Part shown: positions 16,451 to 24,894 of the stretch, in pieces | How the letters are laid out: each line of letters opens with the position of its first letter | Numbering within the stretch: the first letter of the stretch is position 1 | From: Chloroflexota bacterium | GTDB taxonomy: Bacteria > Chloroflexota > Anaerolineae > Aggregatilineales > UBA2796 | Assembly: GCA_021325095.1 (NCBI GenBank) | Contig: JAJPHV010000060.1 | Location: forward strand, 49,962-113,961 | Direction of reading: 5' to 3' | DNA length: 64,000 nucleotides | Position numbers and translations under genes: made by a program | Notes under the pieces: model-generated | The model's database searches: none | What the model was told of the DNA's origin: nothing | Seen by the model: only the letters and a program-made list of their open reading frames with translations

Positions 16451-18052
16451 ATGATGGCTCGCATTGCCCGACTCGGCCTGTTCCTCGGCGTAAGCATGGC
16501 GCTTTGTCTGCCCACATCGTCCGTTCACCCTCTGGCGCGGGCGCAAGACCCATGCGGCGTGGTCGATTCCATCGACTACCCCATTGATGGCATCAGTATC
16601 GAGCACGACGATTTTGGCATGTACCGCGCCAACTTCGAGGGTTATCACACCGGGATCGACATGGCCTTTGACCGTTACGGCGACCCGGTGCGGGCGGCGG
16701 CGCGTGGCAAGGTGACCTTCAGCGACCCGGCGGGCTGGGACACCGAAAAAGGTGTCGTCATCCTGGAACACACCTTCCCAGACGACAATATCTACTACAC
16801 CCTGTACGGCCACATGGAGGAGATCAACGGGCGCAAGTTCCCGCAGATCGGCCAGTGTGTCGAAAAGGGCGACATCGTCGGCTCGGTGGGCCATCCTTCG
16901 CGCGGCGCGCCGCATCTGCACTACGAAATCCGCAAGATGAAAGCCAGCACGGGCGGCCCCGGCTACTGGTCGGTTGACCCGCTCGATGGCGGCTGGCTGC
17001 ATCCTATCGAATTCACCGAACAGTGGCGGCTGCGCCTGAACCCGGCGTTTCGCTCCATCCTGACGGCGGGCGGCGGCCCGGTCGCACCGCCGCTGTGGGG
17101 GCCGGATGGCGGAGCCGTATTCGCGGAAGAATATCACCTGGAACGGCGCACCGCCAGCAGTGAACCGGTGTGGCGGCTGGACGTGCAGGGCCTGAGCGGG
17201 ATCGTCCGCCTGTCCGATGGCCGTATCCTGGGCCGCACCACCGACGATCAGATCATCATCGTGGACGAGGATCGTTTCGCGGCGTCCTGGCACGCGGATC
17301 GCCCACTGCGTTCCCCACCTCTGCGCCTGGGCGATTCCGTCGTCTTCCTGGCGAACGATAACCGGGTGGTGTCCTACGACATCGACGGTACACTGCGCTG
17401 GCAAACGCCGCCGCTCGGCGCGTACATCGAGCGTTACGCGCCGAGCGGCGACCTGCTGGCGGTCAGCAGCGGGCAGGAAGGCACGTTCAAGCTGTGGGTG
17501 ATCGACGCGGCGGGTGCGGTGCGCTACCAGGCTACCGCGCCCAGTCCGGTGATGCCGGTAGCTGCGCCTGATGGCGGCTTCATCGTTATGGTCGCCAGCC
17601 AGGTGGGCTGGTTGGGCACGGACATGGCCTGGAAGCCGCTGATGGACGTTGGACAGACACTTGGCCGCACCAGTCAGATCGCGCGGGACCCGCAGGGTAA
17701 CGTCTTCCTCTATCCGGGCCAGGGACAGTTCGTGTACGCCTATACCGCCAGCGGAACCTTGCGCTGGCAGGTGAAGCTCTCCACACCGCAGACGCAGCCC
17801 GCCCTGGTCGGGGTGGGCGCAGGCTGCCTGGCCTACGTCCTGACCTCCGACGGGGCACTGCTGGCCTACCGCGCCTCGGACGGGGCGCTGCGCGGCATTC
17901 TGACTCTGTACGCCGGCGGGCCGCACGGGCACGCGGCAGCCCGCTTCCTTCACGTGTCGCCGGACGATCAGGTGCAGTTTTCGGCAGGCTATCTGTCCAT
18001 CGCCACCATCGACGGGCCGACGCTGGCAAATGTAGACTGCAAGCGCCAGTAA
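16451..18052 (+). CDS. Secreted M23 metallopeptidase with a PQQ-like beta-propeller
   Basis: The 533-residue protein has a signal peptide (MMARIARLGLFLGVSMALCL...). The M23 endopeptidase domain at about 60-165 has zinc ligands His66 and Asp70 (HTGID), His121 (YGHMEE), and the final HLH at 155-157. A region of PQQ-like repeats follows at about 225-530 (blades such as RLDVQGLSGIVRL and GTLRWQTPPLG). M23 enzymes cut peptidoglycan cross-bridges, and the propeller probably binds a ligand or partner. The fusion is unusual. The gene follows the two-component pair by 73 bp and could be its target or cotranscribed. Confidence 0.87.
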   Translation: MMARIARLGLFLGVSMALCLPTSSVHPLARAQDPCGVVDSIDYPIDGISIEHDDFGMYRANFEGYHTGIDMAFDRYGDPVRAAARGKVTFSDPAGWDTEKGVVILEHTFPDDNIYYTLYGHMEEINGRKFPQIGQCVEKGDIVGSVGHPSRGAPHLHYEIRKMKASTGGPGYWSVDPLDGGWLHPIEFTEQWRLRLNPAFRSILTAGGGPVAPPLWGPDGGAVFAEEYHLERRTASSEPVWRLDVQGLSGIVRLSDGRILGRTTDDQIIIVDEDRFAASWHADRPLRSPPLRLGDSVVFLANDNRVVSYDIDGTLRWQTPPLGAYIERYAPSGDLLAVSSGQEGTFKLWVIDAAGAVRYQATAPSPVMPVAAPDGGFIVMVASQVGWLGTDMAWKPLMDVGQTLGRTSQIARDPQGNVFLYPGQGQFVYAYTASGTLRWQVKLSTPQTQPALVGVGAGCLAYVLTSDGALLAYRASDGALRGILTLYAGGPHGHAAARFLHVSPDDQVQFSAGYLSIATIDGPTLANVDCKRQ

Positions 18053-18068
18053 ACAGCAAGTTGCGCTG

Positions 18069-19478
18069 TCAATCTTCGGGGCGCTCGTTCCCGCTTGCCA
18101 TCTTGACCAGTTTGGGCTGGAACTCAGCCAGCGCGACGACCAGGTCGGCCTGGTCGGCCATGACCTGCCTGATGTCCTTGTAAGCGCCGGGCGCTTCGTC
18201 CAGACCTGCCGAGATCAACTCCACGCCTTCCTGCTTGAGCTTGCGTTTGACGTTATCCCAATCGAAGGTGCGCTTGGCCTGGCCGCGACTCATGCGGCGG
18301 CCTGCGCCGTGCGCCGCGCTGGAAAGCGACTCCGGGTTGCCCAGGCCCCGCACCACGTAACCCGGCGCGCTCATGCTGCCCGGAATGATGCCCAGCACGT
18401 TTTCTCCGGCAGGCGTTGCGCCTTTGCGGTGAACGATCAGCTCTTGCCCGTCCACCAGTTCTTTCCAGGCAAAGTTGTGGTGATTCTCAATGCCGCCCAG
18501 CACGGGCATCCGCAGCGCCTCAATGATCCGGCGGTGAATAACGGCGTGGTTCGCGCTGGCATATTTGCCTGCAAGCTGCATGGCCGCCCAGTATTCGGCC
18601 CCGGCTTCCTGATCCAGATCGAGCCAGGCCAGGTGCCGGAAGTCTTTGGGCAGGCCGGAACGCTGGCGCATCGCAATGTCGGTGTAGTGGTTGGCGATCT
18701 CCATGCCCAGGCGTCGGCTGCCGCTGTGGCTGAGTAGCGCCAGGTATTTGCCCGGCGCGACCTTGCCGAGCGAAGTATCGATCTCGCTGTAGACTGTCAG
18801 CGCGCCGAACTCGACAAAGTGATTGCCCGATCCGCTGGTTCCAAGCTGTTCCCAGGCTTTGTCTTTAAGTTGCCGCGCGATGGGCAGTTCGCGCCAGGCC
18901 GGGTCGTCCATGACCTCGTGCTCCTGGTGCACGCTCCAGGCTGCGCCCGTACCAAAGCGCGTGTTGTCTTCCAGGACGCGCCGAAACATCTCGCGTTTCT
19001 GCTCCAGGACGTAAGGCGATACGTCGAAGACTGTCATGCGCATCCGGCAAGCAATGTCAACCCCGACGGCGTAGGGGATAACGCTGTTTACGGTTGCCAG
19101 CACGCCGCCAATCGGCAGCCCGTAGCCCTGGTGCGCGTCGGGCATGAGCGCACCGCGCACCGCGACGGGCAGGCGCACGGCGCGTTTCATCTGTTCCATC
19201 GCTTCCGGCTCGATGTCGCTGCCCCACACCCGGTAGGGTGCGGCAATTTCAAGCTCGTAATCCGGGCGCTTGCTGCGCTGGCTGATGAGCATTGCTGCTA
19301 CCGGCCCATAGATCGGATCGTCCCTGTACGAATCGGGCAGATTGAGGACATTGACCAGCGTGCTCCGAACGTCCTCCTCGGACACGCCTGCCGCCAGCGC
19401 CGCCTCGGCGGCTGCCAGCGCCAGACCAACGACTTTGCCAGGACGGTAGCCCAGTTTGAGAATGTCACTGCCATTCAT
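18069..19478 (-). CDS. rtcB: RtcB-family RNA-splicing ligase
   Basis: I place the start at 19476-19478 (MNGSDILKLGYRPG), giving 469 residues; the open frame upstream is not conserved in character. RtcB signatures are PDAHQGYGLPIGG, VGVDIACRM with the metal-binding Cys, GSGNHFVEF, HSGSR, HNFAWKE, HRKGATPA, and SAAHGAGRRMSR with the guanylated His. It joins 2',3'-cyclic phosphate and 5'-OH RNA ends using GTP and Mn2+, in tRNA repair or splicing. No archease or rtcA gene is adjacent. It converges with the M23 gene, 16 bp apart. Confidence 0.95.
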   Translation of the reverse strand: MNGSDILKLGYRPGKVVGLALAAAEAALAAGVSEEDVRSTLVNVLNLPDSYRDDPIYGPVAAMLISQRSKRPDYELEIAAPYRVWGSDIEPEAMEQMKRAVRLPVAVRGALMPDAHQGYGLPIGGVLATVNSVIPYAVGVDIACRMRMTVFDVSPYVLEQKREMFRRVLEDNTRFGTGAAWSVHQEHEVMDDPAWRELPIARQLKDKAWEQLGTSGSGNHFVEFGALTVYSEIDTSLGKVAPGKYLALLSHSGSRRLGMEIANHYTDIAMRQRSGLPKDFRHLAWLDLDQEAGAEYWAAMQLAGKYASANHAVIHRRIIEALRMPVLGGIENHHNFAWKELVDGQELIVHRKGATPAGENVLGIIPGSMSAPGYVVRGLGNPESLSSAAHGAGRRMSRGQAKRTFDWDNVKRKLKQEGVELISAGLDEAPGAYKDIRQVMADQADLVVALAEFQPKLVKMASGNERPED

Positions 19479-19708
19479 CGTTTTTTGCAATCCGCAACTA
19501 CCTGTCTCTAGTTGCATTCTATCATCGGGGCCGCGCTGTCGTCGATGGTCAACCCGGTGTGAGGGTGGGCACATGACCCGCCTGGTCTGGGCGTTTCCTC
19601 TTATTTGGGGAGAATGCTATGATAGGGCCAGCGTCCTAGGCCGGGTTGTCACTCCAATACAAACCGCCTTAGTTGCCAGGGGTTATTGCCTGGGCAGTCG
19701 AGGATCAT

Positions 19709-21115
19709 ATGGCTCACACCATTTACATCAGAGGGATTCCAGGAAACACGCAAGTAAAGGATGTACGGGTTCACGTCACGCCGGGCCTGAACACGGATGC
19801 GCCGTTCCGCATCCCGGTGGGCACGACGGCCACCTGCACCGACGTGAAGCCTGATCCAGCCAACGATAATTTTCAGGGCCAGGTTTACAAGTGGTTTAAC
19901 CTGACTTTTAGCGATGGCCGGACGGGTTGGGTGCGCGATGACCTGCTCGACTTGGAAGGCGATCTGACCCAGTTTGGCTACGGCACTTATACCTCGCGCA
20001 CCTTTGCTTTCAGTGCCGGGGCACCTGCACCAAAGCCCGCCGCGCAACCCGCCGCACCGGCCCCTGCACCGGCGTCCCCCGCTGCGCCCGCGGTGACGGT
20101 CAACGTCGCGCCCACCGCGCCAGCACAGCCCGCTGTAACGGTCTCCGTCAACACTCCGCCTGCCGCGCCCAGCGTGACGGTCTCGGTTAATCCGCCAGCG
20201 CAGCCTGCAACACAGCCCGCCCAGCCGATGGCTCCCGCAGCAGGAATTGCAGCCGGAGATGCGACAGTGCGCCTCGACATCCGCGCCAAGATTCGCGCCG
20301 CGCCGTCTATTCAATCCGATCAGGTCGGCTTCGTGGAGCCGGGAATGAAGGTCATCGTAACGAGCGGCGAAGCCGGGCAGGATGGGCAACCTTTCCGCTG
20401 GGCGAAGATCAACTTCAACGGCATTGTCGGCTACATCCGCGAAGACTTGCTGAACTTCTCCGACAACTGCGCCGCGTTCGGCTTCAAGGCGACTCCCGCC
20501 GTCCAGCCCGCTGCCGTGCAACCAGGGTCCGCGCCGTCGGCGTCAGCGACACTCAACACACAGGTCAGGTTCCCGTCGCCGCTCAGGGACCCGTACCAGG
20601 TGTTCCAGGAATTTGGCGATACCCGCTTCGGCCCGGCGCACAAGGGTGCTGATCTGTCCCGCCAGCCAGGTGTACCGATCTACGCCAGCGGCAGCGGCAT
20701 CGTGGCCTACACGATGCGCTGCACGAAATGCCGGGACGACGCGCCCAATTTCCAGAGCCAGGGGCTGGGCTTCTGGGACCCGCAGGCGATCCGCGACCCC
20801 GCCTGGGGCTACGGCTTCGGCAACCACGTCGTGGTGCGCTATGCCTGGGCCGACCTGCCCAGTTCGATGCGCGACGCGATGGCCGCGCAAAACTTGAGCG
20901 GCGGCTATGCCTACGTGATCCACGCCCACATGAGCCGGATCGACGTTGCGGACAAAGCGCCGGTCACGGCGGGCACGCAGCTTGGATTGCTGGGCAATAC
21001 GGGCAATTCCAGCGGCCCGCACCTGCACCTCGAAGTACGGGTGAGCCTGTCGCCCAACGAGACAAACATCTTTAACCGGATCGTGCTGAACCCGCGCCTG
21101 ATGTACGACTTCTAG
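19709..21115 (+). CDS. SH3-domain M23 metallopeptidase
   Basis: The start at 19709 (MAHTIYIRGIPGN) has GAGGA upstream. The 468-residue protein has an SH3-like domain at about 5-95, an Ala/Pro-rich linker at about 105-182 (APSVTVSVNPPAQ type), and a second SH3-like domain at about 184-255. The M23 domain at about 300-460 has HKGAD (His311, Asp315), a CTKC pair, HAHM at about 405-408 and HLH at 438-440. It should be a peptidoglycan endopeptidase, but no classical signal peptide is visible. Export must use another route, or the start is wrong. An extended -10 (TGCTATGAT, 19614-19622) lies upstream. Confidence 0.85.
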   Translation: MAHTIYIRGIPGNTQVKDVRVHVTPGLNTDAPFRIPVGTTATCTDVKPDPANDNFQGQVYKWFNLTFSDGRTGWVRDDLLDLEGDLTQFGYGTYTSRTFAFSAGAPAPKPAAQPAAPAPAPASPAAPAVTVNVAPTAPAQPAVTVSVNTPPAAPSVTVSVNPPAQPATQPAQPMAPAAGIAAGDATVRLDIRAKIRAAPSIQSDQVGFVEPGMKVIVTSGEAGQDGQPFRWAKINFNGIVGYIREDLLNFSDNCAAFGFKATPAVQPAAVQPGSAPSASATLNTQVRFPSPLRDPYQVFQEFGDTRFGPAHKGADLSRQPGVPIYASGSGIVAYTMRCTKCRDDAPNFQSQGLGFWDPQAIRDPAWGYGFGNHVVVRYAWADLPSSMRDAMAAQNLSGGYAYVIHAHMSRIDVADKAPVTAGTQLGLLGNTGNSSGPHLHLEVRVSLSPNETNIFNRIVLNPRLMYDF

Positions 21116-21160
21116 GCTCAATACCTCTTAGTTAAGTTAAGGGCGAGTAGCCTGTTGCAG

Positions 21161-21240
21161 CCCTCATCCCCTGGCCCCTTCCCCCGCCAGGGGAAGGGGA
21201 AAAGCCCCTCGCTCTGCGGGAGAGGGGTTGGGGTGAGGGC
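21161..21240. repeat. Dispersed GC-rich palindromic repeat, copy D (double)
   Basis: CCCTCATCCCCTGGCCCC opens it and GGTTGGGGTGAGGGC closes it as the inverted mirror, with inner CCCCGCCAGGGG and CCTCGCTCTGCGGGAGAGG hairpins. It sits between the convergent M23 and TPR genes. Confidence 0.7.
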
Positions 21241-21272
21241 TTATCTAAGCAGTCTTACTTCTAGGCCGTTTA

Positions 21273-21313
21273 CCTCACCCCCGGCCCCGCTCCGCTCCGG
21301 AGCGGAGCGGGGC
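21273..21313. repeat. Dispersed GC-rich palindromic repeat, copy E
   Basis: CCTCACCCCCGGCCCC followed by a strong hairpin, CCGCTCCG and CGGAGCGG, close to copy D. Apart from these two copies I see nothing in 21116-21410. Confidence 0.65.
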
Positions 21314-21410
21314 AACTGGCGCGGATGGACGAAGTCGAACGGGGCATCTGCGAGACAAGCTGCCGGTGCTCGATACGGGTATCTTCTCACCAGCCAATAC
21401 ACCGGCCACG

Positions 21411-22478
21411 CTAGTTCGGGAAGATCTCGGAAGTGGGCGGGCGACCCATCAGGCTGCGCACGGCGCCGTCGTGGCTCTCGCGGATCATCTGGAGCCACTG
21501 GCGAGACTGCTCACTAAATGACGGCGCGTCCTCGCGGACGCTTTGTTCGAGCGCGTCAATCCACGCCGCCAGATCGCGCTCATCGCCCGTGATCGTGTAG
21601 CGGCGTCCGTAACAGACGGCCCGCAGCGAATGGTACTGTCCATCGTCTTCCGGCGTGGGCGCGCGCTGCGCTGCTCGCAGCAAATCCTCCGCCGCCTGGT
21701 ACAGATCGCCGCGCGTCCGATAGGCATAGGCCCGCCGCAGGTAGCCGATTTTGCGATCCGGCTGGATAGGGATAGCGCGGGTATAAGTCGCAATCGCGCC
21801 GTCCAGGTCCTTCAGCTTTTCCTCATAGACCCACCCGGCCATCATCAGTGACTCGTAACGGGTCTCCTCGGACTTCGTTTGCAGTGACAGGTCGCGCAGC
21901 GTGGCAAGGCTGCTGTCGTAATCCTGCATTTTGATGTGAAGCTGTGCCAGTTCCAGGTAGCCCGCCGTCCAATCGGGTTTTTCGCGGATGGCCGTGCGCA
22001 GATCGTCAATGGCCTCCTCGTGCAGGCCCTGGTAACTGTACAGGCGGGCGCGCGTCAGGCGTGGCCCAGGCTGTCTGGGCGCAATCTGGACGGCGCGCCC
22101 GGCATCCTCAACGGCCAGATCAAGCTGACCCATCCCGGCGTAGGCGGCGCTACGCATGGTATAGGTCTCGGCGCGGCGCGGCGAGAGCTGGGCAGCGCGG
22201 TTGAGCCTGGACAGCGCTGCCTCGAATTGCCCATCCTGAATCAGCCACCTGGCTCGCTCGATCAGGTTCGCACTTTCGACGTGAGGGGCTGAAAACAGCG
22301 CAAGCAAGGCGAGCGTGACCAGCACAACGGCCATGAACAGGCAAGCCGTCGCTGACGCACTGTCGCTGACAATGCTCAGGATGGAAAACACCGCCGCGCC
22401 CAGAAAGCTGATCAGGCCGGCGATCAACAGCAGACGACCCGAAAGATACTTTCGAAAACGTCCAACTCTGCGCATCAC
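21411..22478 (-). CDS. Membrane-anchored TPR protein
   Basis: The 355-residue protein starts with GTG at 22478 (GTG then ATG), overlapping the upstream gene's stop as GTGA. Two hydrophobic helices at about 14-60 are followed by tetratricopeptide repeats at about 70-330 (for example FEAALSRLNRAAQLSPRRA and LDLAVEDAGRAVQIAPR). TPRs are protein-interaction scaffolds. It is the last gene of the kinase-histidine kinase-isomerase run and is probably cotranscribed with it. Its partner is unknown. Confidence 0.8.
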   Translation of the reverse strand: MMRRVGRFRKYLSGRLLLIAGLISFLGAAVFSILSIVSDSASATACLFMAVVLVTLALLALFSAPHVESANLIERARWLIQDGQFEAALSRLNRAAQLSPRRAETYTMRSAAYAGMGQLDLAVEDAGRAVQIAPRQPGPRLTRARLYSYQGLHEEAIDDLRTAIREKPDWTAGYLELAQLHIKMQDYDSSLATLRDLSLQTKSEETRYESLMMAGWVYEEKLKDLDGAIATYTRAIPIQPDRKIGYLRRAYAYRTRGDLYQAAEDLLRAAQRAPTPEDDGQYHSLRAVCYGRRYTITGDERDLAAWIDALEQSVREDAPSFSEQSRQWLQMIRESHDGAVRSLMGRPPTSEIFPN

Positions 22479-23284
22479 GATCCCCGGAACTGAGGTTGTC
22501 GTTTCTCAAGGAATGCGGCGATGCCTTCTTTGAAGTCGTGCGTTGTTCCGGCCACGCCCTGCAACTGGGCTTCGAGTTCGAGCGACTCGGCCAGCGTATT
22601 GTCCCAGGATCGGTTAAGAGCGCGCTTGGTCAGACCGATGGCGCGCGTCGGAAGCTGCGCCAGCCTGTGGGCCAGAGCGTGGCTTTCGCCTGCCAGTTCG
22701 TCGGCGGGCACAACTTTGGATACCAGGCCGAGCGCCAGCGCTTGCTGCGCGCTCACGGGGTGGTGGCTGTCGGCCAGGATCGCCAGTTCAAAGGCACGGG
22801 CCTGGCCGACCAGGCGCGGCAGCATGAACGTCCCACCGCCATCCGGGATCAGGCCGATGTTGACGAAACCCGCCAAGACGAATGCCGCCTGATCCGAGCA
22901 CAGTCGCAGATCGCAGGCCAGGGCGATACTGGCCCCCGCGCCCACCGCCAGGCCATTAATGGCGCCGATCACCGGCTTTTCGAGGGTGCGCAGCCGCGTG
23001 ACCAACACATTATAACCGCTGCGCAGGTGATCGCTGATCACGCTGGCTGCCTCTGTGCCCTGCGTCAATGCCTGCATTTCGTGCAAATCTTGACCACTGC
23101 TGAAGGCCTTGCCCGCGCCCGTCAGCACCAGGGCGCGCACAGCCTCATCGCGCCCGGCGGTCTTCACCGCCTCGATGTTTTCCTGGATCATCGTTTCGTT
23201 AAAAGCATTATACCGATCCGGACGATTGAGAGTGATGGTTGCAACGCCATCGTCCGTACTGTACAGGATCGTTTCAAAGGTCAT
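22475..23284 (-). CDS. Enoyl-CoA hydratase/isomerase family protein, PaaG-like
   Basis: The 269-residue crotonase-fold protein has FSSGQDLHEM and GAGASIALACDLRLCSD (oxyanion hole loops) and GLIPDGGGTFMLPRLVG. The PDGGGT form is typical of PaaG-type 1,2-epoxyphenylacetyl-CoA isomerases rather than classical crotonase. The C-terminal FLEKRQPQF is also common in this group. It acts on acyl-CoA substrates in the cytoplasm. Its place between a histidine kinase and a TPR protein gives no pathway clue, so the substrate is open. Confidence 0.88.
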   Translation of the reverse strand: MTFETILYSTDDGVATITLNRPDRYNAFNETMIQENIEAVKTAGRDEAVRALVLTGAGKAFSSGQDLHEMQALTQGTEAASVISDHLRSGYNVLVTRLRTLEKPVIGAINGLAVGAGASIALACDLRLCSDQAAFVLAGFVNIGLIPDGGGTFMLPRLVGQARAFELAILADSHHPVSAQQALALGLVSKVVPADELAGESHALAHRLAQLPTRAIGLTKRALNRSWDNTLAESLELEAQLQGVAGTTHDFKEGIAAFLEKRQPQFRGS

Positions 23285-23311
23285 CGCTGGTGTGTGGTAC
23301 TTTAAGGAACA

Positions 23312-24868
23312 TCAGAGTATAGGCAGCCAGAAACCAAAGGTGCTGCCCACGCCTTCCTGGCTGTTAAACCAGACGTTGCCGCCGTGTCGCCCGACCACTT
23401 CTTTGACCAGGCTCAGACCGATGCCCGATCCCTCCACTTTTTCAGTGATGGCCTGACGGGCGCGAAAATAGGGTTGGAAAAGCTGTGCCTGCTGGTCGGC
23501 AGGAATGCCGTAGCCCGTATCCGAGACCGAGAAGTACAGGCGATCATCCTGTACATAGGCACTGAGCGTAATCGTGCCCCCGTCGGGCGTGTATTTGATG
23601 GCGTTGCTGAACAGGTTGTTCAAGGCTTCGCGCAGTTGTACCAGGTCGCCCTTGATCGGGTGCAGGTTCGGCTGAATGTTCTTGACGACCTTGTGGCCGT
23701 GTTGCTCGGCCAGCGGCAACATGTCATCCAGCACGTGCTGAATCAAATCGTAAGGGTTGATCGGGACACGCTTCATCGGCGAGTCGTGTTCGGCTCGTTC
23801 CGTTTCGAGCAGGGACGCGATCATCGTTTCCATACGGGTGACGGCCCGGTACAGGCTTTCAATGTACGACAGGTCGGGCAGGACGCCCCGACTCACGTCG
23901 TCGTAGATCATATCCAGGTAGCCGACCAGCAAGGCCAATGGATTCTTCAAGTCGTGCGAAGCCATCCGGATCATGTGGGTCTTCAAGCGGTTCAGGTCTT
24001 TGATGGAGGTGACATCGTACAGCGCAATCACGTAGTCTACCTCTTCGGTATCCTGGCGGCGCAGCACTGCCACATTGACCACGAAATCTTTGCCTGTTGA
24101 CTCATCGCGCAGTTCGTAAGACTGCGTGCTGGAAGTGGCGCTGGCTGCGCTGATGGCCTGCGTCAGGCTGGTGAACAACGTGCTGTTGGACAGCTCATCC
24201 AGACGCCGGCCCTCCACCTCCTGGGCCTGGGCGGCCAGCAATTGCTCTGCCGCCGGGTTCATGAGCTTGATTCGCCAATCGTGATCCACGACCAGGACGG
24301 CCTCAGAGATGCTGGCCAGGACGGCTTGTAATTGACGTTGCTGCGACTGCACCCGGTCAAATAGCTGGGCGTTGCGCAGTGCCGCGCTCGCCTGGTTGGC
24401 AACGGCCTGCGCCAATCGCAAATCGTCTACTGTGAAATGATGAGGTTCGGGGTGTTCGAGTGTCATGACGCCGCGCACCTGGCCGTCCACGAAGAACGGC
24501 ACACACAGCGCCGAACGCACCCGCAGTTCGTCGTCCAGTACAACCCACCGTTCGTCCTCAGCCGTGTCGTCAATGATAGCGGCCTGCTTATTGCTCAGTG
24601 TCCAGCCTGCCAGACCGTCTTCCAGGACGCGATGCGACACCACTTGCTTCATGTGGGGGTCGATGTCGCGCGCCGCAATGAAGCGTTGTAGGGTACGGCC
24701 TTGCTCGTCCAGCAAGAAAAAGCTGCCTTTCGTAGCCCCGACGACTTCTGTGGTCAATTTGACAGTCTGTAGCAACACCTGATCCAGATCGAGCGTGGCG
24801 ATAAGCTGCGCAATCTGCACGAGGACTTCGAGTTGACGGGCCTGCAATGTCTGGCTGGTGTCTGCCAT
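23312..24868 (-). CDS. Cytoplasmic GAF-PAS sensor histidine kinase
   Basis: The start at 24866-24868 (MADTSQTLQARQLEVL) has a G-rich SD upstream; the longer open frame overlaps the kinase gene before it. The 518 residues hold a GAF domain at about 15-165, a PAS domain at about 185-300, HisKA with His near 304 (MASHDLKNPLALLVGY), and an ATPase domain (NNLFSNAIKYTPDGG, DTGYGIPADQ, GSGIGLSLVKEV). No membrane segment is visible. It lies 26 bp after the Ser/Thr kinase gene, and no response regulator is adjacent. It may phosphorylate an orphan regulator or work with the Ser/Thr kinase. Confidence 0.9.
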   Translation of the reverse strand: MADTSQTLQARQLEVLVQIAQLIATLDLDQVLLQTVKLTTEVVGATKGSFFLLDEQGRTLQRFIAARDIDPHMKQVVSHRVLEDGLAGWTLSNKQAAIIDDTAEDERWVVLDDELRVRSALCVPFFVDGQVRGVMTLEHPEPHHFTVDDLRLAQAVANQASAALRNAQLFDRVQSQQRQLQAVLASISEAVLVVDHDWRIKLMNPAAEQLLAAQAQEVEGRRLDELSNSTLFTSLTQAISAASATSSTQSYELRDESTGKDFVVNVAVLRRQDTEEVDYVIALYDVTSIKDLNRLKTHMIRMASHDLKNPLALLVGYLDMIYDDVSRGVLPDLSYIESLYRAVTRMETMIASLLETERAEHDSPMKRVPINPYDLIQHVLDDMLPLAEQHGHKVVKNIQPNLHPIKGDLVQLREALNNLFSNAIKYTPDGGTITLSAYVQDDRLYFSVSDTGYGIPADQQAQLFQPYFRARQAITEKVEGSGIGLSLVKEVVGRHGGNVWFNSQEGVGSTFGFWLPIL

Positions 24869-24894
24869 AGCCCCCCCGTTGGAGGTTTTGGATA

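Noticed and set aside
19479..19574. N-terminal extension of RtcB
   Set aside because: The extra 32 codons (MCPPSHRVDH onward) show no family similarity, and the MNGSDILKLG start is the natural RtcB-type beginning.
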